A stretch of 64,000 nt of DNA from Ottelia alismoides (Eukaryota; Streptophyta; Magnoliopsida; Alismatales; Hydrocharitaceae). The notes under the pieces were generated by a model that was not told the origin of the DNA, searched no databases, and saw only the letters and a program-made list of their open reading frames with translations. Shown here in pieces: positions 1 through 11,667 of this stretch (position 1 is its first letter; each line of letters starts with the position of its first letter). The translations under genes were made by a program, and so were the position numbers. The stretch spans positions 1-64,000 of the forward strand of contig JAZKJV010000605.1 of the NCBI GenBank assembly GCA_037367405.1, read 5' to 3'.

Positions 1-206
1 TAATATGGTAAAGTTAAATTCCAGAAAATCCTTAAGGAAATATGGTTAGATCAAATCTGAATAGGATCTTGATGGAGATTGACGGTATCTAGATCGATTG
101 GGATCTGGATTGATGGAGATTGTTGTAACAATCATCTAAGAATGTGCTTGAGCCTATATAAGAGAGGGTGTCTGGGGCATGCCATCACAAACCACAACAA
201 CGTAAT
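1..206 (+). repeat. LTR fragment interrupted by the Tork-like element (left piece)
   Basis: This piece holds a plant LTR-style promoter (cctatataagagaggg near 150-166). It ends in gtaat (202-206), which is repeated at 9737-9741, just past the copia element at 207-9736. The two pieces were therefore continuous before that insertion. The right piece ends in primer-binding-site-like sequence, so the whole looks like an LTR read on the plus strand. The true left end lies outside or near the window edge. The family is not identified. Confidence 0.55.
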
Positions 207-1038
207 TGTTGGGGATAATGGACACAATCAACCAGGAGTATCCCCTAATTCTGTCCTGCAGCAAAGGTGGCACACACAATATATGTTCCCCACACGGGAA
301 CTCAATGGCAACAATGATAAACAACCACAAGCAACCACAAGAAGCAATCACCACAAGAGACAAGGATTTTACGTGGAAACCCTTACTCAATATGAGTAAG
401 GAAAAAACCACGGGGCAAGACCGACAACTAATCACTATGGTCAAATGGAGCCAATGTTCTTCCCGGTTTTGTTGCCCACAAAACCGAGGTACAAACCATG
501 ATCACAATAGGTAGTTCTTCACCAAGTAACTAACTACCCTAGGTATCTAAAATACCAAATAACATGCTCAACTCAAGATAGATGGATTGACTCCCCTTGT
601 GGGCTCCCGGATGGAGACCCAAACTTGGCTTCGGCTCCTTGAGGTCGTCCGCAACGACCTCCCCGATGCTCCTTTCGAGCTCGGCCAAAAATGGCCTCTC
701 TCTCAGCCCTAGCTGCAGCCCGCGTCGACGGGGGAAGTGGGAAGCCCTGTTGTGACCTCCTTCCCTCTCGACCTCTCTCTTCCTCTCACGCGTGGAGGAG
801 AATGGCTTCCGACGAAGCCCTTGCCGCTGCTCTCTCCCTCTTGGTGGAACGGGGCTGGAATGGTGGTGAACGAAGAAGGCTTCTTTCTCTCTGGAAATGA
901 GGGTCGTCTCACTTCTGGAATTGGAGTGGGCATCTACCAATAATGGGCCTTCAACTTGCTGGTGAAATTTCACAAAAAAGCCCCTACAAAAGGGATAACG
1001 TGTTGCCGCCCCACTTGGGTCTGGAATAATACCCAACA
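207..1038 (-). repeat. 3' LTR of the Tork-like element
   Basis: It is a direct repeat of 8907-9736, about 832 versus 830 bp, beginning TG and ending CA. By eye the two copies differ at roughly 35-40 positions, mostly transitions, which suggests a moderately old insertion. Open frames inside it (for example 539-1039 minus) recur in the other LTR and are not genes. Confidence 0.93.
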
Positions 1039-1053
1039 ACCTCCCCCTCCAGA
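1039..1053 (-). other. Polypurine tract of the Tork-like element
   Basis: On the minus strand the bases next to the 3' LTR read as a run of G and A (GGAGGGGGAGGT). This is the expected plus-strand primer for LTR retrotransposon replication. It abuts the LTR edge at 1038. Confidence 0.75.
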
Positions 1054-1086
1054 CCCAACGGGGAGGTGTGGCCCAGTGATGGAGAT

Positions 1087-1787
1087 CTAAGAAGAGGTGA
1101 CATCGTTCAACTCTCTACAGAGCTGAAGCTTGTCTCGAGTGACTGCCTTGGTCAACATATCTGAGGGGTTCTCATCGGTGTGAATCTTCTTCAACATAAG
1201 CTGCTGCTGTTCAATTGCATCCCTCAGCCAATGGTATCTCGCACCAATGTGTTTTGTGCGAGCATGGTGCATGGTACTCTTGCTCAAATCTATAGCTATC
1301 TGGCTATCACAAAACACAAGTGGCTCACTGTCATCTAATCCAAACTCACCAAGAAAGCGTTGTAGCCACAACACTTCTTTCCCAGCCTCTGTTGTTGTAA
1401 TGTTTCTGCCTCGGTAGTCGAGAGAGAAACATATTTCTGTAGCTTGGACTGCCATGATATGGCTCCCCCTACAAAAGTGAAAAGATAGCCTGAGGTAGAA
1501 TTTCTCTGGTCCATGTCTCCTGCCATATCTGCATCAGTGTAGCGATAAAGTTTGGGATCTGACCTCCCAAACACAAGACACATACTTGAGGTCCCTTTCA
1601 AGTATCTCAAGATCCGCTTCACTGCCTCCCAATGGTCCTTCCCCAGATTGGACATGAATCTGCTTACCACGCCCACTGCATGGGCTATGTCAGGTCTTGT
1701 GCAAACCATTGCATAAATGAGGCTCCCAACTGCGGACTGGTATGGGATCTTGGTCATCTCTGCTTTCTCCCCAGAGTAGAAGGACAT
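1087..1787 (-). pseudogene. Copia RNase H domain, frameshifted
   Basis: Two overlapping minus-strand frames (1335-1787 and 1087-1455) carry one copia RNase H domain. The first has CTRPDIAHAVGVVSRF, then GAISWQSKLQKYVSLSTTEAE. The second continues with VFCDSQIAIDLSK, ARTKHIGARYHWLRD and DMLTKAVTRDKL up to a stop just before the purine tract. The switch between frames near 1390 is a frameshift. In an intact element this domain removes the RNA strand during reverse transcription. Here it cannot be made as one product. Confidence 0.88.
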
Positions 1788-2578
1788 GAATCTTTGGTTA
1801 GATTGAAATGAGAGGCTAAAGGCGTGCTGACAGGCTTGGCATTCTTCATGTTGAATCGCTCTAACACGTATTCAACATAGCTTTCTTGTGACAACCACAA
1901 CATATGCTTCTTCCTGTCCCTTGTAATCTGCATCCCAAGGATGTGACTGACCTTGCCCAAATATTTCATCTCAAACTCCTTGGAGAGTTCTCTCTTGAGC
2001 TTTGCAATGAGGTTGTAATCATGACCTACAATCAACATGTCATCTACATATATCAAAAGAATGACGAACCTGTCATTAGGAAGACGACGGACATATACAC
2101 ATGGATCAATTGTAGTCCTCTTGAAGCCTTGGTTTCCCATGAAAGCATCAAACTTCAAGTACCACTGTCTTGGGGCTTGCTTCAAGCCATAAAGACTCTT
2201 TCTCAACCTGCAAACCATGTGCTCTTTCCCTTTCTCTTGAAATCCCTGTGGCTGCTCCATGTAGATCTCTTCCTTCAAATCACCGTGAAGAAACGCCATC
2301 TTCACATCCATCTGCTCCAGCTCAAGGTCCATGCTAGCAACAAGTCCTAGCACCATTCTCACTGAGTTCATCTTCACCACTGGGGAGAAGATCTCATCAT
2401 AGTCCACTCCTTCCTTCTGGCTGAACCCTTTCACTGCCAATCTGGCCTTGTACTTCACTTTCTTGCCGCTGTCATCTGATTTCAGCTTGTAGACCCATTT
2501 GTTCTTCAAGGCTCTCTTCCCTTTAGGAAGCTCAACAAGATCATGTGTAGTTTTTCTTGAGAGATAGCATCTCCTCAT
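1754..2578 (-). pseudogene. Copia reverse transcriptase domain, frameshifted
   Basis: The 274-residue frame begins near KNKWVYKLK, passes the conserved AFLHGDLKEEIYMEQPQGF and [13 protein letters not shown] blocks and reaches the catalytic YVDDM box (ILLIYVDDMLIVG). The next block, LGMQITRDR, follows. The frame breaks at about 1760 into the RNase H frame and at about 2560 from the integrase frame. The catalytic aspartates are present, so inactivation comes from the frameshifts rather than the active site. Confidence 0.9.
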
Positions 2579-3938
2579 TCATTGCATTGCGCCAATGATC
2601 CTTGCCCTTATGCATCTGTGCCTCCTCAAAGGTGTATGGCTCACCTGCATCTGTGAGCATCACATACCTGGAAGTGGGGTAACGGGATGATGGCTGTCGT
2701 GTCCTCTCAGATCTCCTGACCCGAGGCTCTGCTGCATCTGCATGTGGATGAGGCTGCTCCCCCTGCCTCAAGTCCCTTGGACCTGCATCAACAAGGTCTG
2801 CATCTGGCCCGTGCTGCTCTAGCTGCCCATCCTCTCCACCTGTACCATGTACTGGAGAGGGCTCAGTGTCCTCATCACTGTCATCATCCAAGGAAAACTC
2901 ATCTGCATCACCACTCTCAATGGTGTCCTCAGCCAATGTCTGATTCTCATAGAAAATCACATCCCTGTGTCTGGTGACTGTCTTCTTCTTTGGATCCCAA
3001 AGATGGTATCCAAACTCCTGATCTCCATAGCCAAGAAAAATACAAGGCACTGCCTTGTCATCCAACTTCTTTCTATGCTCCTTTGGTACCAATGCATAAG
3101 CCTTGCATCCAAACACCCTCAAATGAGCATATAAGGGATCTTTCCCTGTCCAAACACGCTCTGGAATCTGAAAACCCAAATGAACTGATGGAGATCGGTT
3201 TACCAAGTAACATGCGGTGCGAACCGCCTCAGCCCAAAAGGTCTTGGGCAACTTCGCTGTCTTCAGCATGCAGCGAACTCTCTCAACAATGGTCCTGTTC
3301 ATCCTCTCAGCTAGACCATTGTGCTGGGGTGTGCATGGCTCTGTCCTCTCATGCCTGATGCCATGCTCTGCACAATAGCCCTGAAAGCTATGGGAGGTGT
3401 ACTCTCCCCCATTGTCCGTGCGTAGACACTTCAACAATTTCCCTGTCTCACGCTCAACCATGGCATGGAACTTCTTGAAGCAATCAAACACTTGATCCTT
3501 CGATCTCGGCACATACACCCGCACCTTCCTAGATGCATCATCAATGAAGGTGACAAAATACCTGTTGCCTCCCAAAGAGGCTGTGTCCATAGGACCACAA
3601 ACATCAGAATGAACCAACTGTAGAAGGTCTCCCTTCACCTTGGATCTCGCTCTGTATGGTGCACTCCTGCTCTTCCCAACCTCACATGCATCACAATGAG
3701 ACAAAGTGATGTCATTGTGGTAAGGGATCAGCTCTCTCTTGCTCAAAAGCTGCAAGCCCTTCTGGCTCATGTGGCCAAGTCGACGGTGCCACAAATCTTA
3801 ATTGTCTGCCTCACTGGCATGCAAACTGCCGTCCATGACCTTCACTCTAGTCATGTAGAGTGTGTGGCACAAGCTGCCTCTAGCCATGATGAGAGAACCC
3901 TTGCTAATCTTGCACTTGTTGTCGCCAAACTTTAGATG
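2541..3938 (-). pseudogene. Copia GAG-pre-integrase and integrase domains
   Basis: The open frame 2541-3794 starts at WHRRLGHMSQKGL (GAG-pre-integrase) and carries the integrase catalytic residues in HSDVCGPMD, RTDNGGEYTS and HNGLAERMNR. After these come the copia GKDPLYAHLRVFGCKAY block and an acidic C-terminal spacer. Upstream, the frame extends through a TAA stop (about 3800) to a CKISKGSLIMARGSL block at 3938, where the solo-LTR insert begins. The zinc-binding His/Cys residues of the N-terminal finger are partly visible (HCDACEVG). Confidence 0.9.
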
Positions 3939-3943
3939 GTAGC
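3939..3943. other. Target-site duplication gtagc (left copy)
   Basis: The five bases gtagc precede the TG of the 3.8-kb insert and recur at 7755-7759 right after its terminal CA. Removing the insert and one copy restores the reading of the interrupted copia frame. Confidence 0.85.
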
Positions 3944-6900
3944 TGATGAATCCATATTTCATCATCTTTATTCTATCATTTTGGCCTCAAAAACCTTAGC
4001 AAATGCCTGTAAATACCATTAATTCCATCATATTAGCATTCATGCATGTGCATTTAAATAGTGCATAAAATAGTGTAATTAGAGCCAAAATTATAGAATA
4101 AATAAAAGAAAAGAAAAAGAATAAAATATTGTAGATATTTTATGACCCAAAACCCCGAGACCTAGGCATCTTGATGAATAGGTCGACAATGAATAAAGTA
4201 GGGGGAGATAAGGGTCAAATACCTATACTTTTTAATTCATTCTTTATTCATTTTGGGACCTATTTTTGGTTCCACTTTTTATACATCAAATAAAGAAACC
4301 TTGTACATGAAAGTTGTAGATAATCTTATAAAGAAAAATACAAAATTGATTTTACAGAAAAATAATGTACAGATAAAAAGTTATGGTCTGAGTAAAATTC
4401 CAGAATCCCAACTTCCCAGACCCGTATCTCACAATTGAAAACTCCAAATGCAGCAAACTCACCTTTAATTGTATATAGAATAAAATAGCTATTTAATGGT
4501 GGTGGTTTTGCATTTGGCGGAGCTACAGTTTGAAGGTTGAGTTTTGGACCCACATTGTACAATTGCACTGAATAAAATATTCAATTTATTATTTATTCAT
4601 TATTTGTATATTTTTATTTTTATAATTTTGTAAATATTATGTATAATGTATTTGTGTGTTAAAATCAGAATAAAACTCAAAAGAAATTCAAAATAAAATA
4701 TATGTATATATATCATACATAGGTAAACTACCTATACTTATACCTATATAAAGCATACTTACATTTTATTTAATATACAAAACACACCAGAAAAAAATAA
4801 AACAAAAATATATTTGTGTGTATAAAAGTATTATATGATTTTATAAAATAATAAATAAAAATAAATAACTTAAAAAACACAAAATAAAAATAAAGTAATA
4901 AAATACATAGGTATATGTACCTATATAGGGCTAAAAAGACAACTTGTAAAAATATACCTCATAAAAATAAATAAAAATCACTATAAAATACTTCATAAAA
5001 AATAAACATTTTTCCATTTATAATTAAAAATTAATAAAATCATTTACTATTTTTAAATTAATTTCTAAATCTTTTTCGCAGGGTTTTTCCTGGTTGGTCC
5101 ACGTGGACCAACCAGGAGGCAGTCAGCGTTGACCTCGGGTCAACTGCCTGCCTTCCCCGCCTGCCCTTCTGTCAGACCTGGGTTTTCACCCATTTTTGTC
5201 GATTTTCTTAGGTCGCGCCTTGCATTTTTTCGTAACGAAATCTTCACGAATTTTCTTCCTCGTTATGTGGTGATTCACGTCCAAGTGAAACCTTGGACTT
5301 TGGATCACTGAGGCGAGCAGGGCGCCTTGGTCTTTGGGGCACCTCAGTCACTGAGTCAAACCAAATATAACGAAGCCCCGACTTCAATTTCAAAATCGAA
5401 CCCCTCAATCCATAGGATAGCTCCCATTCTTGTGCCCTCAAGCTCGAGGAAGGTGACAGCTTCCTCTCGAGCCCTTCAGATTGGTCGAGCGACGCCTGAG
5501 GCGGCTCCAGCACCTCCCCCTTCACCGACGGTCGAGGTACCTTTCCCTCCGGTCTACACCGTCGAGGCTGCCACTTCACCCAGTTATTTTTCATGCATTT
5601 TCTTTCTTTTAGCCTAAGGAGCAAAAGCCCTTTAGAAATTTTGAGTTCCATTGCGTGATTCACCCAATCGATCTTCCTCGCCGGAGCGCACCTCCGGCCA
5701 ACTTCCCCCACGTCGATTCATGCTACACCTCCGCCATCGCGAGGTCCAAGCAGTTTGCCCTGGACCTTTCACCCTTTTTGCAGGTCAAAGAGCCTTGATT
5801 CGAGCCTGGAGCAAATTTTGAAGCCTCGCCGGAGTTCGAGAAGCTCCCCAGCTCCGCCACCCTCTCGCGAGCATCTCGGCCATCGCCGAGGCTTTTTGAT
5901 GCTACCAGCAGCTAGAGGACGACCTCAGGAGGCCGCAGCCCCATTTTGAAGCCCAAAGCTCGCCGGAGTGCAGAGATCTGGAGCGAGGAAGATCGCCTCG
6001 CCGGCGTTCTTCCTTATTCTTCCTACGTGCGCCTACACCGTCGGATCGGGGTGCGCCCTCCAGGCGCAGCAGCCACCATTGGATCCGGGCCACGTCTCAC
6101 CGTCCGATCCTCAGCCCAGATCTAATCGGGGCCTTCCACCGCCGAAGCGTCATCGTGCAACGAGGGCTCGCCACGTGGCAAGTGGGAAGCCCTCCACCGT
6201 TGGATCGCCTTAGCGAGGGAATTTCGCAAGTATATCCCCCGCCTTTTTGTAATTTAATTTTAGTCCTGAAACTTTTATTAGTAGTTTAAAAACTTTTGTA
6301 AGTTTTATAATTAGGCCCCTGTGTTTCCCAATATTACACTTAGGTCCTCTACCACGTCATCTCACATGACCTGTTCACGTGAGGCGCGGGCTTTTTGCAG
6401 AGAGGCCCCCGGCCTTTCGGATATTTTGTTTCAGTACTTTAATTTTTGAATTAAGTGTAAAAGTTTTGGTACATTTGCATGTAAACCCCCGGGTTTTTAG
6501 AAATTGTAGTTAGGTCCTTCTCAGGCGTGTGCAAGTCACACGCCCTGGTGGGCATTTTACACCGATACCCATGCGGGTCTGAGAATTTGTAATTGGTCCA
6601 TAAAGTTAAATATTCAGAGTTATATTTTGTGGAAAATTGCATGTATGCCCCTGGATGATTGTGTATTTGCACTTATACCCCTGTTAGGCTGAATATTTTT
6701 GCTTGCTTGATCCATTTATTTTAGGCATCTTTTTAATTCGAAAAATTCCACAAAAATCACATTAGACTCCTGGTTACTTGTACTCTCACGCCATATTTTT
6801 AGATTTTATTTTTGTTGCTTTTTAACATTTATTAAAAATCGAAAACATGCATTTTATCTACTGTCTAGCTTAAAAAATACCAAAAAATAGTAAAATACTT

Positions 6901-7754
6901 CAAAAAATTCCAAAAAAATTACCTACTGTGTATTTTATCCTGTTTTAGTGTCAGTACAAAAACCACTACTCAAAAGAAAAACCTTAAAAATTCGAAAATA
7001 CCTAAAAACTTCAAAAAAATCTAAAAAATTATAAAAACTCCAAAAATTGCAAACTCAACTCCTGTAGGTTTCCCTTTTTATTATCTTTATTTTAAAATTA
7101 GTTTGGAAAATTTTTGTGGCTGTTTGATATTTTTCTCTCATATTTTACTGACAGCCAGTAGCTAATTCCCTGTTTTCCTTTATTTTGCCTTTTAAAAATT
7201 TCAAAATGATTCTGAAAAATGCCCAAAAATCACAAAAACAGTAAAAAATCCTAAAAATACCAAAAAGATTTTATTTCTGAATTTTTGAGCATTTTTACAT
7301 ATTTTTATAAATATTCTAGCACCTCTTTTATTCTATTGTTTATAAATTCCAATATTGAAAAATAAAAAAATATAAAATAAAAAAAATCAGAAAATTAAAA
7401 ATCAAAATAAAAAATAAAAAAATTAAATAAAAAAATTAAAAATTAAAAAACCCACAAAAATTTGCATTGCATAGTGTAGACAACACCCTTCATTCACACA
7501 CACACACACACACACACCCCTGTTTGATCTACCCTGTCTTGCTCCCTGTGTTCGAACTCTTTGCATACTTGATCCTATACACCTTTTTTGTAGAGTTAAA
7601 AATAAATTTTAACTCCACCATTTGCTTGTCATTGCTTGATATCTATTGTGTGGGTTAATTGTTGATTAATTACAGTTTATTGTGGGTCGCCACAGCGATG
7701 TAGTAGTCCCGCCTTGTGTGGACTATTTAGACCCTCGATAAATCGTGATTATCA
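3944..7754. repeat. 3.8-kb probable solo LTR inserted in the Tork-like element
   Basis: It starts TGATGAATCC and ends GATTATCA, so the termini are near-inverted (TGATgAATC and TGATaATC) with TG...CA ends. A perfect 5-bp duplication, gtagc, flanks it. No gag, pol or transposase homology is visible. The interior is A/T-rich with many 'aaaaatccaaaaa'-like stretches, one GC-rich block (5080-6220) and a (CA)n tract near 7496-7518. The best reading is one long LTR left by LTR-LTR recombination, the size seen in some Ty3/gypsy lineages (Tekay/Del, Ogre). The family is not proven and orientation is unknown. Confidence 0.72.
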
Positions 7755-8876
7755 GTAGCCTTCACTATCTAGTTGTGAACCGGATATAAGGCTAAGTCGC
7801 ACATCAGGAACATGCCTCACATTCTAGAGTGTCAATGAGCACCCAACATCCGTCTGAATCGAGATGGTACCCATGCCAATGATCTTAGAGTAACTTTCGT
7901 TACCCATCAAGACTCACCCATAATCACCCCTAGTATAGGTGGTGAAGAACTCCTTGTGTGGAGTCACATGATAAGAGGCAGTCGTGTCAATGACCCACTC
8001 CAAATCACTCCCTGCATGCAAGCACTGATCCTGGATGGTGAGAATCACCTCATCTGCACTTTCATCTGCCACAACTGCAGCTAAATTCTCATCTTCATTT
8101 TTCTGATCTTTCTTGGCTTCAGCTTGTTCTCTCTTCCAAACCCTGCAATCTCTCTTCCAGTGACCTGGCTTCTGGCAATGGTGACACTTTCCTCTGCCCT
8201 TGGACTTGTCTCTGGATTTCTGCCTCTCATGTGACTGCCCTCTGCTACTGAATCTTCCTCTCCTCTCAATTGCATACAGATGTGAAGAGGAGGATGCCTC
8301 TCCCGAAGAGCGACGTCTAATCTCCTCATTGAGGAGACTACCCTTAACCATAGCCATGGTCAACTTGCTATCCTTCGCAGAGTTGCTCACGGTGACAACT
8401 AAGGTCTCCCAACTGTCTGGCAGTGAACACAACAAGAGAAGTGCCTGTAACTCGTCATCAAGTACCAAGCCCAAGGAAGTCAACTGGTTGATAATGCTTT
8501 GGAAATCATTCAGATGCTCCGCCACTTTGCATCCATCCTTGTACTTCAAATTCACAAGCTTTCTAATCAAGAAAGCCTTGTTGGTTGCGGTCATTTGGTC
8601 ATAGAGCTCGGACAACTTGTCCCACAACTCCTTGACATTCGTCTCCTCGGCAACATGATGGAACACAGACATGTCAAGCCACTTCCGAATGATCTCAATG
8701 GCCTTTCGGTTCAACTTTGTCCACTCACCTGCAGACATGTTCTCTGGCTTGGCGCTCTCTCCCTCCACCGGATCGTGGAGGTCTTTGCAATACAAGATGT
8801 CTTCCATCTTCACCTTTCAAATCTGCCAGTTGCTACTTGTGAGCTTAATCATAGTGCCTTCATCATCTTTGCCCAT
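7755..8876 (-). pseudogene. Copia gag and protease region, disrupted
   Basis: The main frame (7914-8813) carries the UBN2-type gag domain (ELWDKLSELYDQMTATNKAF, LLCSLPDSWETLV), a basic stretch, and a CCHC zinc knuckle CHHCQKPGHWKRDC. The aspartic protease motif follows. The expected DSGA/DTGA active site reads DTTA here, so the glycine next to the catalytic Asp is lost. The natural start is probably the ATG at 8874-8876. A TGA at about 8817 interrupts it where related elements have Trp. Downstream of 7914 the frame continues with two more stops to the insert edge at 7754. Confidence 0.88.
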
Positions 8877-8892
8877 TTTTGCACAAACCTGA

Positions 8893-8904
8893 GCTCTGAT
8901 ACCA
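8893..8904 (-). other. Primer-binding site, tRNA-iMet type
   Basis: On the minus strand this reads TGGTATCAGAGC, complementary to the 3' end of plant initiator Met tRNA. It lies two bases inside the 5' LTR edge at 8907. Confidence 0.92.
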
Positions 8905-8906
8905 CT

Positions 8907-9736
8907 TGTTGGGGATAATAGACACAATCAACCAGGAGTATCCCCTAATTCTGTCTTGTAGCAAAGGTGGCATACACAATATATATTCCCCACACGGAAA
9001 CTCAATGGCAACAATAATAAACAACCACAAACAACCACAAGAAGCAATCACCACAAGAGACAAAGATTTTACGTGGAAACCCTTACTCAATGTGAGTAAG
9101 GGAAAAACCACGGGGCAAGATCGACAACTAATCACTATGGTCAAATGGAGCCAATGTTCTTCCCGATTTTGTTGTCCACAAAACCAAGGTACAAACCACG
9201 AGCACAATAGGTAATTCTTCACCAAGTAACTAACTACCCTAGGTATCTAAAATACCAAATAACATGCTCAACTCAAGATAGATGGATTGACTCCCCTTGT
9301 GGGCTCCCGGATGGAGACCCAAACTCGGCTTCGGCTCCTTGAGGTCGTCCGCAACGACCTCCCCGATGCTCCTTTCGAGCTCGGCCAAACGGCCTCTCTC
9401 TCAGCCCTAGCTGCAGCCCGCGTCGACGGGGGAAGGGGGAAGCCCTGCTGTGACCTCCTTCCCTCTCGACCTCTCTCTTCCTCTCACGCGTGGAGGAGAA
9501 TGGCTTCCGACGAAGCCCTTGCCGCTGCTCTCTCCCTCTTGGTGGAACGGGGCTGGAATGGGGGTGAACAAAGAAGGCTTCTTGATCTCTGGAAATGAGG
9601 GGCGTCTCACTTCTGGAATTGGAGTAGGCGTCTACCAATAAGGGGCTCTCAACTTGCTGGTGAAATTTCACAAAAAAGCCCCTACAAAAGGGGTAACGTG
9701 TTGCAACCCCACTTGGGTCTGGATTAATACCCAACA
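8907..9736 (-). repeat. 5' LTR of the Tork-like element
   Basis: Partner of the repeat at 207-1038, starting TGTTGGGGATAATAG and ending ACCCAACA, followed directly by the target duplication gtaat (9737-9741). Open frames within it are shared with the other LTR and are not genes. Confidence 0.93.
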
Positions 9737-10010
9737 GTAATTCCCATAGAGAGGGAGAGAGAGAGAGAGGAGAGGAAGAGAGCAATGGAATATAGAAAGT
9801 TGTACTCATTCCTCTTTTGGGCTTTATTCTCCGGTGTTCGCGAGAGGTGACAGACACCGGTCATATTGTGTACTTATTTGGTGGTGGTTGATTGCTCATC
9901 AGCATCCGTCAGTCCATATCCCATCAAGAGGTATTAGAGTAGATGCAATACCAATTTGTATCCTAACAACTAGTATCAAAGATGTGGAAACATTGGTTTT
10001 GTTCATAACA
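9737..10010 (+). repeat. LTR fragment (right piece) with two primer-site-like ends
   Basis: This continues the LTR piece at 1-206. It opens with the second gtaat and a GA-rich tract (9748-9773). Two LTR-end-like points follow. One is cctaaca at 9962-9968 with tagtatcaaag after it. The other is cataaca at 10004-10010 with tgatatcagagc at 10013-10024, one base off the initiator-tRNA primer site. A short local duplication may explain the doubling. No gag follows. Confidence 0.5.
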
Positions 10011-10024
10011 AATGATATCAGAGC

Positions 10025-11667
10025 TGAGGAGATATCGATTCAATTCCCAACATATTAAGATAATTTTTACCCTCTGGTGTGCACTGGTGGAGATGGGTAC
10101 TCCTTTTCTCTTTATTTTAATAGATTTCTCGAATCAACATACTGAAAGGCAAAGTGGTGCTCTGTGAAGGCAACTTCAACTCCTAAGCTGCTAAGGGGGA
10201 GTTTGTACAGAAGCCAAAAGTGTGGGGAAGATCCTTGCTAGCACACCTTTTGACGAAGTGGGACTCATAGTTGATCCGCATTTCCTCCCAGTTGTCGCCG
10301 TCAACACTGCTGCTAACGAGGCCATGCATAGATATATCTCCACTTCCACGAGGGCTATGGAGCCAGAGAAATTGGAGACCCACTCCGTAAGGAGCATGAC
10401 CAATGTGGACATGAATGCTGTGGTCTGTGGCAAAGATGGCATCGATGTCGGAGGGGCAGAGGAGGCAAAGGTGGTGGTGTAGTCGGGACATAGGGGTGGA
10501 GGAGTCGGAGGAGGGGTTGGGGAAGCAAAGGGAAGTGGGGAAGGAGGAGATGGAGGAGGATGAGGTGGGGGGGGGGATGTAGGATGGGGAAGAGGGAGTA
10601 GTATAATTGGCAAATGTGATAGATGGAGAAGCGCAAATTGCTATTTAATGGTTAGTCATTTTATAAGGATCTGAAAAATTATAAAGGGGTTAACTTGGTA
10701 TAAATATGAGTTATCATGGGGGACTAATTTTTCCTTAGAACATAAAGATTGATAATTGATGGTATATAATAAGAGACCGAACGGCGGTTTATTTTTCTTA
10801 TCTTATTTAGCTTCTTGTTACCTCCACTGAAATTTAATACTCAATCCCTCGTGCTCTAGATAGTTTTCCCCCAATAAAACAAAACTCAAACAGGGATATA
10901 CACTTGAAAGCTTCAAAATTGACAATATTTCATTTTCCGTTTATCATCCTATTGAGATTTGTCATACGTGGGGGTGAAGTGGGACCACAAAGATTTTTAT
11001 TTATTAATTTAAAGCAAATAAAATCTCCTCTACTAGTGTAGCGTGAAAATTGTTTTTACTTATAATAACATCTGTTTTGTAATAATAAATATGTTTGAAT
11101 GATTTTTATCAGCTAATTTTCCACTGAAAATTATCATACCTGCTAAAGTTAAACAAATCTTATGTAGCCTTTACACCATAACAAATCCATAATTTAATAA
11201 ATAATCAAATTTTCAGCTTTTAGATTGCCCCCATTTAAAAATAATGTCATTAATCATTAGAGGATAAAAAATATTCATGCCTTCTTAAAAGAGGCAGGAG
11301 TGCATTCTATGCTGACAATGAACAATATAATAGTCTGAAATATTTCAGATCAAACATGCAAACAAGCAAGCACACTCCTCAACGATGACGCCGATCTCTC
11401 TCTCTCATGTATTGCGGTAAAATGGTGATACATAGGATGATTCAACAGGTTTCGCCCGCCAGAAATGCAGGGAGGTCATACAACACCAACCAATAATAAC
11501 CAGTCAAATACATCAAGTTACTAGGATAAAAATATGCAAACATACCAATGTTCAGGATTATGCAAATATACATCAAGTTACTCGGATAAAAATGCATTTA
11601 GAGAATCTACAAGTGGAGAAGAGAGCTCTGTAGCAATACAATACAAATGTCATACATTTATACTTTC
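10025..11667. other. No recognisable gene
   Basis: The stretch has a purine-rich segment (10490-10600), whose reverse complement reads as long poly-proline, and otherwise AT-rich single-copy-looking DNA. A 'ctaagggggagtttg' purine run at 10193 resembles a retroelement purine tract, but no matching LTR follows. The last part is probably the 3' flank or UTR of the CAR gene on the minus strand. Confidence 0.4.

Larger units (their letters stand above)
207..9736 (-). mobile_element. Ty1/copia retrotransposon, Tork/Tnt1-like, nested and inactivated
   Basis: The ends are clear: 5-bp target duplication gtaat at 202-206 and 9737-9741, LTRs starting TGTTGGGGATAAT and ending CCCAACA, a tRNA-iMet primer-binding site at 8893-8904, and a purine tract (read on minus) at 1039-1053. 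Coding order on the minus strand is gag, protease, integrase, reverse transcriptase, RNase H, which is the copia order. The RT/RNase H wording (serine-rich 'PVSTPLASHF' segment, KGTSS) fits the Tork/Tnt1 lineage. A 3.8-kb solo-LTR-like insert at 3944-7754 splits the protease/GAG-pre-integrase region. Several frameshifts and stops make the copy non-autonomous. Confidence 0.93.

Noticed and set aside
539..1039. 166-codon minus frame and its copy at 9273-9857
   Set aside because: Both lie inside the two LTRs of the Tork-like element, the frame differs between copies, and no domain is recognised.
10191..10636. Poly-proline minus frames
   Set aside because: Produced by a simple purine-rich tract. 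No homology, no splice or promoter context.
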